NCBI RefSeq assembly: GCF_029168945.1
Contig: NC_083604.1
Coordinates: 8,300,812 to 8,364,811, forward strand
From: Cannabis sativa
Lineage: Eukaryota; Streptophyta; Magnoliopsida; Rosales; Cannabaceae
Direction of reading: 5' to 3'
Length of the DNA: 64,000 bases
Shown: piece by piece, positions 26,830-40,585 of the stretch
Layout of the letters: every line of letters starts with the position of its first letter
Numbering within the stretch: position 1 is the first letter of the stretch
Position numbers and translations under genes: made by a program
Notes under the pieces: generated by a model
Told to the model about the DNA's origin: nothing
The model's database searches: none
What the model saw: only the letters and a program-made list of their open reading frames with translations

Positions 26830-28087
26830 TGTAATATCCATTTTTTTAAGGAAAAAAAAAATAAGAATTTAATTCTATTTTTACTTCCATTTATTTTTTT
26901 TTCATTTTAGTATTTTGAATATTGTGAATTAAGGATTTTAATGACAAATAAATTTTATTTTATAGTGACGAATATTTTTTTTTATGGAGATGAATTACTC
27001 TAGCATGTGTATAATGCTTAGGAAGTAAGTAGTAATTGTGACAAAGGAATTATTTATTTTGTGAGTGTTGTTGTTATGGTGAGCATAATAATAATAATAC
27101 TTGTAAAATTACTTTATAGTATAGTTTGACATATTTTTATGGTATAGTTAATATATATCTATTATTTAAAAGATTATAAATAATAATTTGTGATTGATTA
27201 TATAATATATAGAAGTATTATTTTAAATTATGATTTAAAATATTATGTGATTTAAAGTTTGAATTAGGTGATAACTGATGATAATGAAAATAAATATCTA
27301 TTTATTAGTTATTATTATGATTATTATTATTTATGAAAAATAGGTGTGTACTTGAGAAACCGATATTTAGGGGAGTGACTCGTTCAACCTAATCGGTTAT
27401 TGTTATATTATTTCTTTTTGTTTAAACCACGATTACACACCAGTTTAGGGATTAGAAAAACATCCAGAGGCGATTAAGGGTGGGTCTCTTCTCGTTAGTT
27501 TTTTTTTCTTAACTATACAAGAGAGATTTGAGTTTTTGGAGAGCTGGGCTGTTTGGAGAGTTTTCATTGGGTTTCCTAGGTTGTAATTAGGGGTTTAAAC
27601 GCATTGAAACAACCCTTGAACACCCAGAACGAAATTCACCATTTTCATGAACATTCATCCACGTTCTTGAACAATCTTGGATTCAAACGTGTTAGAGTCA
27701 TTTCTGGGTTAAAATAAGATTGTGTTTAAGCTTAAAGGATTCCTAGAAGACGTTTTGACGTGAAGAATCGAAGCTTTAAGGCCTCATACAAAAATTGTCA
27801 TTTTTGGCTCCATTATTGACGGTACACCGGAGTTGGAGAAGATGACCCCGATCTGACATATTGGGATTGTTATGTTGGGTAGTTCTTAATCGTTTTGAGG
27901 TCCTAAGCACTGTGGAAAGCTTCCCCAATCGAAAGGACGCGTCAAGAGCAATCGGGGGATAAAGTTACACTTTGTTGGCGACAAAACTGACGTGAACGCT
28001 GTCGACCACAATCTGGGTAGTTTTGAGGTGTTTTTCCCATCTGTTTTTGTTGATTTCGATTCTACATATATTATTTTAGGGTGTTTG

Positions 28088-29932
28088 TGTTGGGTTTTGT
28101 ACCCTAAATAAAACCCATTTCAATATAATCAGATTTACTTATTAATAAAGATCAGAAATAACATTTTATGTTGCATGGTTCACATAATTTATTTCATGAT
28201 TATATATATAATGTATGAATTCCATTTAAGTCCTGAACATATGAATTTGTTAATGATTATAGTGTTGTCAGCACAGTGGAATATAATCTTAATTATATGT
28301 TCGAAAGTTTATTCCCTGATTTGTCAGAACACTAGATTTAGACTGACATGGTATAATCAGCGATAGGTATTTTTACACCTTGGAAAAGTGTTATGTCCTT
28401 TTCAGGACATTGGCAAAGTTTACCAGTATCGGATGTATGGAGTATACATCGGAAGGGACCGATATTGAACTTTGATTAGATATATTAGAATTTACCGTAA
28501 TATCTATTCAATTCAATATCACCTGTTGATCCTAGATCAAATGATCTTAATCCTGATATGATTAGGTTCAATCTCAAAAGTGTTATTCGTGTTCTTTGAT
28601 TTGTTAGTTAAGCCTACTTTTGGGTCAGGGTGATACGTACATTTTGGGAACACGGTAGTGCAATTGAGTGGGAGCGCTAACATAAATATAGAATCTATAG
28701 CTTCTATCTAGCGAATAGAAAGTAAAGGATGATTTCCTTCGAGCTTAACCAAACGAAAATAAATGGTGGAGTACTCATTTCACTTAGCTGAAATATCATT
28801 TATACAGGGTTAAGTGTTTTAAGGTTAAAATACATTTTAGGGTGTTACAGTAATTTAATCCCTTTACAGTGTAAATCATCTATATAGAGGATCATTGATC
28901 AAATTAGGATTATAATAATGGATAACTAATGACGTATCTATATCGTGGAACATATAGAGCGTTCTATATGACTGAGAGTGCAATTCCAAGTTCTAAGTGT
29001 GGATTCAATAAGGAATTAATAAGTTAGGGAATTTACTTGGTAAATTCGGTTCGACTTATTGGAAGCTCGGTTATATAGACCCATGGTCCCCATACTAGTT
29101 GAGACCATACTGCTTGTAAGACTCAGTTAATTGATTTTGATTAATCAATTATAACTCTAAAGTTAGACTATGTCTACTTTATGAATTTTCACTAAGCAAG
29201 GGCGAAATTGTAAAGAAAAGAGATTCTAGGTATTTATTAATTAAGAGACTTTATATGTCTAAATTAATAAATATATTAAATGACAATATTATTTAATAAT
29301 TATTTTTAAGTTATTAAATAATTATAATTGGCATTTAAATAGTTAAATTGGAAAATTGGTATTTTTGAGAAAATAGGAAAGAAAAATAACAAAATGGGAA
29401 AGTTACAAAGTGAGGCCCAATTTTCTTATCTGGCCGCCCACTATGCATAGGCTTTTACCGTTTTATTTTTTCATTATTTTAATGCCACACAATTCTAACC
29501 TAAACCTAGAGGGCATTCTATAAATAGAAAGTATTGGCTTCAGGAAACTCATAACTTGCACATTGTTTCCTTCAAAGAAAAGCTAAGCTGCCCCTTCTTT
29601 CTCTTTTCTTCTCTTCTAATTTTGAAATTCCCTTGAGTGATAGAGTAGTACCCACACACAACAAGTGGTACCTCAATCATAGTATGTAAGACTATAGAAA
29701 ATCAGCATCAAAGAAGGAGAGAAAGAGATCCAGATTCAGATCTTGATAATGCTCTGCTACAGAAAGGAATCAAGAGCTAGAGATCTGAATGGAAGGAGTC
29801 ATAATATTTCGCTGCACCCAATGTAAGGTTTTCTTAAACTCTTATGTGTTTATTTCATTGTTTTAGAATTTATATTAGGATGTTAATGAAACATACTTGG
29901 TAGTAAATCTAGATCCTGGTATATTTCCAAAA
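28088..29932 (+). repeat. Left LTR of the nested element (about 1.84 kb)
   Basis: Full-length LTR. Its end reads ccaaaa where the right copy keeps ccaaca. A TATA-like ctataaatagaaag lies at about 29519-29532. The last ~806 bp match 38388-39201 with about 3 percent differences counted by eye. Confidence 0.85.
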
Positions 29933-29934
29933 AC

Positions 29935-29947
29935 TGGTATCAGAGCC
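29935..29947 (+). other. Primer-binding site, initiator Met-tRNA type
   Basis: tggtatcagagcc lies two bases after the left LTR and is the standard plant Copia priming site. Confidence 0.9.
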
Positions 29948-30971
29948 ATGGTAATGATTTACTTTCATGAAATATGAATTAAAACGATGTTTTGTGTTGA
30001 TTTGGATGGTTTCATGTGGTTTGATGAATGTATGTGTTGTACGAAATCTTTTTCCATGAAAAATATTTTTCTATTTTTTAAAATATTTTATTTAGATTCC
30101 TTGTGAAAAATTAAGCAATTTTTTTTTTTACGAAACTCGATTCCAATAAAAATTGAAAAAGTTGTGAATTTTGGAAAATCGGGATTCAAGGTTGTCGAGT
30201 GGGTGCATCAATTGCGAATTTTGTGGGTTTTTCCCCCAAAAATCCAATTTTTTTATGAGATTGTTTCCCAAAATTCAATTTTTCTAATTTTAGATTTTTC
30301 CAATTTGAAATATTTCCCTTTTTCAAGTATTTCCTATTATGGTCAGATTTAAAAATGTATTAACTTCTTTAATATTTCTATATTATTTAATTATAAGATT
30401 AGATATTTTGATATTTAACATATTTTAAATTAAAAGATAACTTTGTCTTTTTATTTAAAATATTATATTAAAATTATCTTAAATGACAAATTAAATAATT
30501 AATAAATTTGAAATTAACATAGATATTTTTATAGATACACTTACCATAATATTTTCAAATTTAAAATTTGTTATTTTGTTAAATATTTAATTATTTATAA
30601 ATTATAAGTTTAAAAATAATATTTTTTCTATATATATATATATCATTTTTTTCCTTATTGGAAATTTATAAATCATATCTTAAATATTTAAATAACTTAG
30701 ATATTTTGTAGAAATTTGAATATTGCTTAATTTAGATATTTTGACATATAATTATGGTAATTATTATTTATTTATTATTTTATTCCTAAAATAATAATTA
30801 TCTAACCAAATCTATTTTAAAATTGGTTTATTTTATTAAATTATAAGATTTGAAAGTCATATTGAAGATTCTTTCTTTCAAATCATTGATATTATTTGAT
30901 ATTTAATTTAATTTGATTCAAATAAACCTATATATTTTAAAATTGGTTTCCTTTATTTTGAGATTTTAAGG
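29948..30971 (+). other. 5' internal domain of the nested LTR element
   Basis: Over 1 kb of AT-rich DNA without a credible reading frame. Around 30120-30340 it has runs of aaattcc/ccaattt type text. Nothing resembling gag is seen. Confidence 0.6.
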
Positions 30972-31010
30972 TTTTTTTTTTTTTTTTTTTTTGAAGGAAC
31001 AAACGTTCTA

Positions 31011-34000
31011 TTAATCAAAAGCAAAAGTGGAAATCACAGGAGGAGTTCCCTCCCCTTGAAAAACTTTAGCAATTTCACTAGAAACTCTAGTTTTTTTTGC
31101 CAAACCATCCACAAAAGATAAATTACACCTATTAGTATAAATAAAATTGCAAACATTAAAAGTCTTAATTGTATCTAAAATACTTAAAGAAATACTTAAA
31201 AGCTTCCAGTTATAGATTTTTCTTCTCTGCTGGAAAGCATGGACTGCAATAGCCGAATCCGACACCACACAAATCTGAGACCACCTGCTATCTACGGCCC
31301 AAGATAGAGCCATTTGAATTGCTTTAGCTTCAGCTTCTAAAGGAGAGGTTGCAGATGATTGTTGCAGCATGTAAGACCAAGGGCCACTCCTTAAATCCAC
31401 CATAACTGCAGCAAGACCTGTTGCACCACTTTGCCAAGAAGCATCTGTCATCAGCAACACAGCAGCATCCGAAGGTATATACCCATCCAGATTGAGGTTA
31501 TCTTCGAGACCCTCCAATCGAACACCAGTAGTCCGTGACAATTCCAACATTTCGAGAGCCATTTGGAAAGAATCTGATTCTTAAGTTGAACCATATCAAT
31601 CCCTGACCTTTTAAACAAAATTCTGTTTCTGAGGCTCTAAATTTCTTGACAAACACACCCCATAAAACAGAGCAAATGCAATCTATCCTCCTTAGGCGCA
31701 GTCAATAATAGATTTTCAGCAAAATCCAAAAAAAGTCACCAGGAATGTTATCACTACACATAGGAAGAGGACCTGAGAACCACATCGCTTTTGCCACAGG
31801 ACATTCTTTGAAAATATGCATGCTAGTTTCAGAGTTCTCACCACATATCAAACAATTTTTCTCAACACAAAAGGGCAATTTACTACGCAAGGGTAAAGCT
31901 TCATTTAAGATTCTCCACAGAAAAGTGCCAATCCGAGGATGTATTTTTGAATTCCAAACCCATCTCCACAATGATCTCCTCTGTCCAAAACGATGTTCTT
32001 AATCGATACTATAGGCACTTTTAACAGAGAAAATGCCATTCTCATTGCCTTTCCACACTACCTGATCATGATGATGAAGGGGAATCCTTGGGATTTCCAA
32101 AATTCTCCTCCCAATATCAGCACCAAAAACATCAGTGACCACCTCTCTATTCCACCTTCCATTTGTTGAGATATCTGCAACAGTAGTAATTGAGAGAGTA
32201 TTTCTATCTAAGCTTCCCATAAAATGACCAAAACCAATTGGGTCAAGCCATGGAATCCAAGGTTGTGCCCAGAAATCAATAGAACTTCCATCAGCAGCAA
32301 GTGTGACCGAGCCTTTCAGCACAATATTCCTGGTTGAGAGAATGCTCTTCCAAAGAAAAGAATCCCCATTCCTTGGTTCAACAGCCCAGAAAGAGGCTCT
32401 GCTGCAGTATTTACTCAGGAGACACTTGACCCAAGGGGAGTCTTGATTTTGAGCCAAGCTCCAGGCCAATTTAGAGATCAAAGCTCTATTCATATCCTCG
32501 AACCGTCTTAGACCAAGGCCACCCACAGACTTTGGTTGGTAGATTTTATCCCAAGCCTTATAAGCCATGAATCTATTTTTCTCAGCATTACCTATCCACC
32601 AAAATTTCCTAACAATGGCATCGAGCTCTCTACATGTGGATATAGGAACTTTGTTGGTAGCCATATTATACACAGGCATAGAGGCAGCCACTGAACTTAT
32701 CAAAGTTAGTCTGCCTGCATAGGATAACAACTTCATTCTCCATCCTTCAAGACGTTTCTGCATACTTACTTTCAAAGCTTGATAATCTTCCTTCTTCCTA
32801 CGCTTGAAGACAAATGGGTTCCCCAAATGTCTCTCATTTCCCCAGACTTGAGCAATTTCCAAAGCCGCTAACAGTTCGGATTTTTTATTCTGAGGGAGGT
32901 TATTCGAGAATAAAACACTTGATTTTTCTTTGCTACAGACTTGCCCAGACCAGGCCTCATAAAGGGAGAGGCACTTCAAAAGCTCCCTTGCATTTCCCAC
33001 ATTAGCTCTTGTAAAGAGAATAGTGTCATCCGCAAACATTAAATGAGAAATGGGCGGAGCGTTTCTCGAAATCTTAATACCATGGATCTTCCTCTGAGCT
33101 TCGGCCTTACAAAGTAGTTTCGATAACACTTCCTGGCAAAGTAGGAAAAGGAAGGGGGATAGAGGGTCCCCCTGCCTTAACCCTCGATTTGGCAAGAATT
33201 TTCTGAGAGGACTTCCATTAAACAGAACAGAGTATGAAACACTCTTTACACAATTCATAATGATCTTGCAAGCCTTTTCATCGAATCCATTATGCTCCAG
33301 AACATTAGCAATAAAACCCCACTCCATCTTGTCATAAGCTTTATGCATATCTAGTTTTAGAGCCATAAGACCCCCCACCCCCTTCTTTTGTTTGATCTTA
33401 TGAACAATTTCTTGTGTGAGTATGGAGGATTCCGCTATCCATCTACCCGGGATGAACGCCGATTGAACAGGGGAAATTAGATCTTCCATGAAAGGTCTCA
33501 ACCTATTGGATAACAACTTAGCCACTACCTTATAATGGAAGTTGCACAGGCTGATAGGCCTAAATTGTTCTATCATTGTGGGATGATCCACTTTAGGGAC
33601 AAGACAAATATGAGTATAGTTCATTTTTGAATTTAGTTGTCCCTCCCTAAAGACTTCTCTGATAGCATCACAGAAACTTTGCCCCACAATATTCCAATAT
33701 TTCCTAAAGAAGCATCCCGAGAACCCATCAGGCCCCGGGGCTTTAAGAGGATGCAAGTCGAAAATAGCTCTCTTAATTTCCTCAGGAGATGGCACCGCAG
33801 TGATACTCAAATTAGCTTCATTACTCAATTTCGTTTGGAATAAATCTCCAAAATCAGGAGGCAACACAGGATTAGTAGAAGAATACAGATTGGTAAAATA
33901 ATCATTTATGATACCTGAAATGTCCCTCTTATTGCTGCATAATTCACCATTTGTATTCTTCAACGCCCATATTTGATTCCGTCTTCTTCTGACCGTTGCA

Positions 34001-35088
34001 GATGAATGAAAGAATTTCGTGTTACGGTCACCAAGCTTCAACCAAACATCTCTAGATTTCTGACGCCATTCACTCTCTTTTCTTTGTCAAGCATCAGTAA
34101 TTTGCTTTTGAAGACCAGCTTCTTCAGCTAAGAGAGCATCCGAGACTTGCTGCAATTGAATTTGACAAAGTCTATTCTCCAGCCATTGAATGACACTGTC
34201 CACGTCGCCACTAACATTCTTTCTCCATTTTTGAAGAGCTCTTCTAGTATGATCCAGATTACGGATTAAAAGCTTACAGGGAGTCGCATCCGTATTAACC
34301 CATGTAGTCTTCACCACCTCTGAACAAGAAGCATCCGTCGTCCAAGCATCAAAAAATCGAAAAGGTTTGAAACCTTTATTGACAAACATACAAGTATCTA
34401 GTAAGATAGGTGCATGATCCGATACTGTGATTGGAAAATTATGAACTCTCGCATACTGATACATATTCAACCAATCATGAGAGCCAATAGCTCTATCCAG
34501 CCTTTCTCCAATTAGACCTTTCGAGAATCGTTTGTTATGCCAAGTGAAAGCACAACCTTTATATCTTAGATCAATACCCCCTGTGTAATCTAAAAATTCA
34601 TAGAGGTACTTTGTATCGTTTACATCAACCTTCCTTCCACCCTGCTTTTCCTCACTACTCAAAATACAGTTTAAGTCCCCAATTACCATCCACGGCAGAG
34701 AGCAAAGATTAATCTTGTGAGCCATATCTTCCCAAAAACTACCTCTTTCCCAGCTATACGGAGTACCATAGATGGTAAAAAGGCGCCACCTGGTACTAAT
34801 TTGCCCATCCCAAACCTCAGCCTCAAAAACACCATTTTCCATTCTTACTATATCCACAATCAACCCCCAATTCCACATAAGACAGAACCCACCCGAAAGT
34901 CCATTAGCAGGGTAGCAAACAACACCAGTAAATCCCAATTCTCTCGCCACATCTTTCATTCGAACGCTTCCACATTTAGTCTCCATGAGAAATATACAAT
35001 CCGGATTGTATTTTCTCCCCCAAGCCTTCAAGGCTTGGACTGCCGAGTCTTTTGCAAGACCACAGCAGTTCCACGAAAGTATTTTCAT
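31011..35088 (-). pseudogene. LINE ORF2: endonuclease, reverse transcriptase, zf-RVT, RNase H
   Basis: It starts with ATG at 35088 (MKILSWNCCGL, the usual endonuclease start). Endonuclease: METK, then IGDLNCIL, and SDHAPILL at its end. An in-frame TGA lies at 34087-34089. The same frame then gives reverse transcriptase with [26 protein letters not shown] and the catalytic FADD ([11 protein letters not shown]). A TAA at 31999-32001 splits it from zf-RVT (CLICGENSETSMHIFKECP), and a further TGA lies at about 31702. One or two frameshifts between about 31700 and 31562 precede an RNase H frame (LLMTDASW, SPLEAEAKAI, VVSDSAIAV) ending at 31011. It encoded the target-primed reverse transcription enzymes and is now inactive. 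Confidence 0.92.
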
Positions 35089-37112
35089 GGCGACTTGGGG
35101 GGCTTGATAAGGGCGGCCTCCTCGCCCATTTGAATATTCTCAGCCTCATCAATTCTAACCTCAACCAAGTCCAAACTTTTTACCAGATTTCTAGTAATCT
35201 CACTCTTCTTAATCGCTTCCCTTTGCCCTTTGCTTGAACTTGAAGATGCCCGAGTATTCGAGCCTTTACGCCTTCTTTTCTCAGTCTTTGGATTTGTAGC
35301 AGGAGCCCCTGCACCAATTTTGAAAGTTGAAGTCGAAGGATTCGGAGAGAAGGGGAGCATTTCAGGTATTTCCATTGAGAACTCCTTTGTATTTTCCTCA
35401 GTCCTAGGAACATATGACATTAAATTGAGGCATGCCTTTCGTTTCCTAGGCTGAGGACAGGGGTGAATCTCATCTGAAACATCTTTAGGGTCATGAAACA
35501 GAGTTAAGATAGGTTCAAATTTGTCCACTTGGACTGGGCCCATTAGCTCCTCAGCAAGCCCAATTTCCTCAGCATAAGAGGGCCAAGGGAAAGGGGTCTT
35601 TTCAGGATACTTATGTGGTTGTCTAGACATATAAACCTCTTCATGTGGGCCTTCAATTGATTGCAAATAAGTAGGCCCATTTTGAGACATAATCGTGGCA
35701 ATTACCTGGGCATCCCTAGCATCTGGACAAGGCCTTGAGGAAAACTTCTTCACTATTTCTTCATCAGATAAAGTTATAGAATTTCCTTTCCCATGTCGTC
35801 TCCAAAAACTGGGAGAGATAGACCTAGCACGCCTATCCTTAATTAGCTCTGAAGAATTCTGAGGAACACTTGCAGCCTTCGAACTGCAAGCACCCGCTGG
35901 ACAAAGCGGGTTCTTCTCAACAACTTTCAAATTCTTTCCAAAAGTAGCACCAGCAGTTTAGTCATTGATTCTGATAACCTTCTTCACTGGTTTTGGAATC
36001 TGTGTCCTCTGTCTACCGCCATAGTGCCTATCCGTTACCGGCGATTTCCCTTTCTCTTTGGTCGTCGATCGTTCCATCGTCGGAGGTAGCACAGATGATT
36101 CTTTCCTGAACCACTCAAGTTGGTTCCTAGTATTGAAGCAACTTATCACAGTTGTTTCAGCCTTCGTCCACGGCCCAAAAGCTCTAACAGCCTTACCTTC
36201 AAGAGGGTAAACAAAAGCCGTTGGCCAAGCACAACTTTTTTCATCATGGCCGATGTGGCCACAGTTATAACAATACTGTTGCAGTTTAAAGAACCTGAAC
36301 TTAATCCATTCCTTCCTTCCCCTTCTGATATCAAGGTAAAACCCCGTTGAAAGAGGTTGAAGAACATCTATTTCCACCTGAAACTTGAAGAAACCTCTTC
36401 TCGTGATTAATCTTTGGTCAGCAGTATCACTCCTTTTAAAAATACCTGCCTTTCTACCAACAGTAGGAATATTTGATCTGTTTAAATACGGAGTAGGAAG
36501 CCCTGAAGCCATTGCCCAAAAGATAGTTTTGTTCATATTCACTGAAGCCCAAGCTCCGTCCTCTGGCCATTCCTTGATTAAAAGTAATTTCCCATTGATG
36601 ATCCATGGCCTATGAGTCAAAATCTCAACACAATCTTCTTCAAGATCAAAGAAAATCCCCCATAAACCTATCTTTAAAGTTTTGAATTTCCAAGCCCCCC
36701 TGAGCTTTGGTTTCCATATATGATTGAGAATCTCCTTAAGTCGTGATCTGGATACACCTTTTCCGTCGAAAAATCTAGCAAGAATGCCCGTTCTAGTAAT
36801 TTCTTCGCTCAACTCAAAATCCGGTTCCAAGTCTAAAGTCATGGACTGGAAAAAGTCCTGTCTCAAAAGTTTTAGTTCATCAGCACCCTTTTGAAAGTTC
36901 TCCTCCTCCTCAATAATACCTTCATTTACTGTTTCCACCCTGTTACTCTGATCTTCACACATTACTTCTGTAGGCTGTAGTATTCCATCCAAAGTACTAG
37001 GATTAGGAATGTCATTAATAATCTCAGTCTGCATGGTTGACTGTTCATTAATAACAGTTTCCTCAACCACCATATTCTCCACTGTAGCTGATTGACCACT
37101 CGTATCTCCCAT
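35085..37112 (-). pseudogene. LINE ORF1: RNA-binding DUF4283 / zinc-knuckle protein
   Basis: From ATG at 37112 the frame gives an acidic N-terminus, a DUF4283-like segment (the RDFFQSM, WGIFFDLEEDC and HRPWIINGKLLLIKEWP region) and one CCHC knuckle (CYNCGHIGHDEKSC, CX2CX4HX4C). A single TAA at 35958-35960 breaks it after 384 codons. The same frame continues through a basic, Ser-rich tail to TGA at 35085-35087. That stop overlaps the ORF2 start as ATGA, which would suit reinitiation. ORF1 binds LINE RNA in the particle. Confidence 0.88.
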
Positions 37113-37290
37113 TACAATAAGTCAAAGAAGTAAAGACACTCCCAAAGCCTAACCACCAGAAACCAACAAGAAAACACTTTTAGCTCTGATCTACTTTTCA
37201 CTCAATAACAAATGGAATAATGAAAAAGTTCCCCTGAGGATGAACTCATTGACATTTAACCGTCATTTTGGACAAGCCAAAACTCTCACA

Positions 37291-38387
37291 CTAGAGAGAA
37301 AAAAAATAAACCCATCATTTCACTCAGTACACAACCCTAAATTTTTAAAATTTATTTGGTTAGTTTAAGAATAATAATTTAATTATATTAATATCTTATT
37401 TCACATCTGTTACATGGACAATGTTTGTTTATTTAATTTTATATTGTTTATTCAAAAAAAAAATTAACAAACCTATTATTTATCTGATCTAAATTGCTAT
37501 GATTAACTTGTTGACAGATCCAATGATCTGATTTTAATCATAGTCCAATTGTCAATAGATCTTATAAATAATTTGTAACAGGTAAATTTTGTACTTCTTT
37601 CATCTGTGTAAACCTAATAACATGATAGGGCCCATCCCAATCATTTGACTTGTGTGAGCCTATATGTTTGCTATTGGGCTTAGATGCATATAGGAAGCCC
37701 ATTTAAGTTTTTACTAAGTAAATGGACTAGGTTGCTAAAATAAAATTTGACATAAGTAATTTTATTTAGGCCCAATTAGATTTGGGCTTATTCAATGAAT
37801 AAAAATTGTTTATTTAAAGGTTAAATTCCTCTCTTTTGGGCCTTGTGTGAGAGTTGGGGGCCAATAGAACTGGGTACGACATACTGAACTCAGCTCCCCC
37901 TCACATGAACTATCCCAATTGTGAAGGCCCATTTGCCTTATTTAAATAATTGTATTAGGTTAATTATATTAGTCTAACCTAATTAAAATTGAATTAGCAA
38001 TATAATTAACTTTTAAAATATATGAAATTTATTTTTCATTTTAATATTTTAAAGTTAATTTTAGAAAAACACTTAGTTAATGATATATATTCTAGATAGT
38101 TATTTCTAGTACTAATTATTATTTCTAATATTAAAATAGGAAAATATCATTGATTGTGAAATTAATTGTTTAATAATTAATTTTGGTACAATCTAAGTTT
38201 AGTATATTTTCCTAGTATTAAACTAGAATAAATAATTAAGTTTCCTCTATACTTAATTATTTATTTCTTGAATTTAATACATTTAATTAAAGTGAAAATT
38301 CAATATCTAAGTTGATTTTCATCATGATACTTAAATATTGTTATTTTCTTGTTATTTAATTATAATTCTAAAGTTAGACTATGTCTA
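37291..38387 (+). other. 3' internal domain of the nested LTR element
   Basis: Non-coding. It includes a GC-richer block (37625-37935: gggcccatcccaatc, gggggccaatagaactggg) and AT-rich text. The small repeat attctaaagttagactatg occurs at 38369-38388 and again at 38418-38437, marking the broken start of the right LTR. Confidence 0.6.
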
Positions 38388-39201
38388 CTTATAATTGATT
38401 TTGATTAATCAATTATAATTCTAAAGTTAGACTATGTCTACTTTATGAATTTTCACTAAGCAAGGGCGAAATTGTAAAGAAAAGAGATTCTAGGTTTATT
38501 TATTAATTAAGAGACTTTATATGTCTAAATTAATAAATATATTAAATGACAATATTATTTAATAATTATTTTTAAGTTATTAAATAATTAGAATTGGTAT
38601 TTAAATGGTTAAATTGGAAAATTGGCATTTTTGAGAAAATGGGAAAGAAAAATAACAAAATGGGAAAGTTGCAAAGTGAGGCCCAATTTTCTTATCTGGC
38701 CGCGCACTATGCATAGGCTTTTACCATTTTATTTTTTCATTATTTTAATGCCACACAATTCTAACCTAAACCTAGAGGGCATTCTATAAATAGAAAGTAT
38801 TGGCTTCAGGAAACGCATAACTTGCACATTGTTTCCTTCAAAGAAAAGCTAAGCCGCCCCTTCTTTCTCTTTTCTTCTCTTTTAATTTCGAAATTCCCTT
38901 GAGTGATAGAGTAGTGCCCACACACATCAAGTGATACCTCAATCATAGTATGTAAGACTGTGGAAAATCAGCATCAAAGAAGGAGAGAAAGAGATCCAGA
39001 TTCAGATCTTGATAATGCTCTGCTACAGAAAGGAATCAAGGGCTAGAGATCTAAATGGAATGAGTCATAATATTCCGCTGCACCCAATGTAAGGTTTTCT
39101 TAAACTCTTATGTGTTTATTTCATTGTTTTAGAATTCATATTAGGATGTTAATGAAACATACTTGGTAGTAAATCTAGATCCTGGTAAAATATTTCCAAC
39201 A
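38388..39201 (+). repeat. Right LTR of the nested element, 5'-truncated
   Basis: It matches the last ~806 bp of the left LTR (29127-29932) at about 97 percent by eye. The first ~1,040 bp are missing. The 3' end (CCAACA) and target duplication gtttg are intact. Confidence 0.85.
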
Positions 39202-39206
39202 GTTTG

Positions 39207-40585
39207 GTAAAATTTCATAATTTTCTTGCAATTATTTGATTTATTTGTTAAATTAATTAGGAAAAATACTTAGATTACTCAAAAAATCTAAGTTTATTTT
39301 ATATGATTAGTTATGAGATATAAACTATTACAAAATTGATAGATTTGAATTTTATTCCATTTTGTATTTTTCTTGAATTATTTGTGTTATTTCTAAACTT
39401 AATTATGAAAAATACCTAAGTAGCTCAGAAAATTCAAAGTAAATTATTTGTGGCTTATTAAAGATTACAAACGGTGTTAGAATGGTTAGATTTGGTTTTT
39501 GATCATTTTTGTATTTTTCATGAATTTATTTAGTTAATACATAAAATAATTATGAAAAATAGTTAAGTAATGCTAAAACAGTAAAGTATAATTTGGTAAT
39601 GTTATTTACTATCTATGGTACGAAACAAAAAAAGTTTTATAATTTATTGGTTGCTGTAGGTATTTATTATAATTATTAGCGACTAATTAACTATTTAATT
39701 GAGTTTTAAATAGAATAAATTGTAAAAAAAAAATTGTGTTCACTGTTTGGGGAACCTTCAATATAATACTAAAATACAATTATAATGTTTGGAATTAATT
39801 TGAGATCATGTTGAGATGTTTTGCTATTTTTGGTTAATTATTTAGAATTTTATATATTTTTAACATATAAATTTATACATAATCATGGGTGGTATTTCAC
39901 ACATATTTTTAAGCAGATTGGATATGTTTTATAATCTGTATAAATGATTAAGAAATATGCTAGCTTCTAATTTTGGTAAATAATTACATAATTGTATATT
40001 TTGTTAATAAATAGTATTTTAGTAAAGTTTCACGTAAAAAGTATTTGTATGAATTTATGTTTTACGTTAAAAATGTTCATATGGGTAAATGCAATGTGTT
40101 GGTGTGAATTATAGTGAATAATGATTGTATTTGGTGTGTCATGCAAGTGAAATTGACTTATGTGTTACGTATTTTTACGTAAGTTTCTGTATGAGTACAG
40201 AGATTCATACTTGAATGTATTTTGAGTGTATTGTTGTGTTAATGAATGTTTAGGATCTCCTTCTCAAAAAGAAAATTCATTGAGGTGCTTGGAGTAGCAA
40301 AAAAAAAAAGTGTTCTCAACAACTGAGGTAAGAAGAGTGGACATCTGTGCATAGGGTGTATGTTGAAACATACAACTTTATTGTGAGTTTGATGTTCATG
40401 TGTTTATGAGATTTTGTACTATAAATTGTTGTTTATGTTAGTATTGTTAGTATGTGATAGTGATAAGGCTTTTAACTGTTTGTGTGAGAATAACACTTAT
40501 AGAATAGGTTTTCTGCTGGTGGTGTGAGCATAGCATTGCAGGATATATTTTTGGCTGCTTGTATGGGTTTACTTGCAGGTTATCC
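39207..40585. other. Gypsy solo LTR body, middle part
   Basis: AT-rich LTR sequence with no gene. From about 40260 onward it turns richer in repeated gtgtgag and atgttagta-like text, as do the parts after the MITE. Confidence 0.5.

Larger units (their letters stand above)
30972..37290 (-). mobile_element. Near full-length L1-type LINE, antisense in the nested element
   Basis: The 3' poly(A) tail appears as 22 T at 30972-30993. Upstream on the minus strand come RNase H, zf-RVT, reverse transcriptase, endonuclease (ORF2) and ORF1, then about 180 nt of leader. The 5' boundary near 37290 and the target duplication were not resolved. Few breaks remain (see the two ORF entries), so the copy is fairly young but dead. 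Confidence 0.9.
28088..39201 (+). mobile_element. Non-autonomous LTR retroelement nested in the solo LTR
   Basis: The left LTR starts TGTTGGGTTTTGTACCC at 28088. The right LTR ends CCAACA at 39201. The 5-bp duplication gtttg lies at 28083-28087 and 39202-39206. A Met-tRNA primer-binding site follows the left LTR at 29935. The interior (29948-30971 and about 37300-38387) has no gag or pol frame. It contains stretches such as gggcccatcccaatcattt and ctcccccctcaca-like text that I associate with non-coding internal domains. A LINE is inserted antisense. The right LTR lacks its first ~1 kb. Confidence 0.85.

Noticed and set aside
31745..32002. Open frames on the plus strand opposite the LINE (31745-32002, 32814-33005, 33637-33843, 34717-35454, 36120-36615)
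   Set aside because: They lie opposite or out of frame with the well-supported LINE ORFs and have no domain of their own.
37291..37400. LINE target-site duplication
   Set aside because: Candidate matches (tttaag, ttttaaaatt) are too short and not placed at both edges, so the 5' limit was left approximate.
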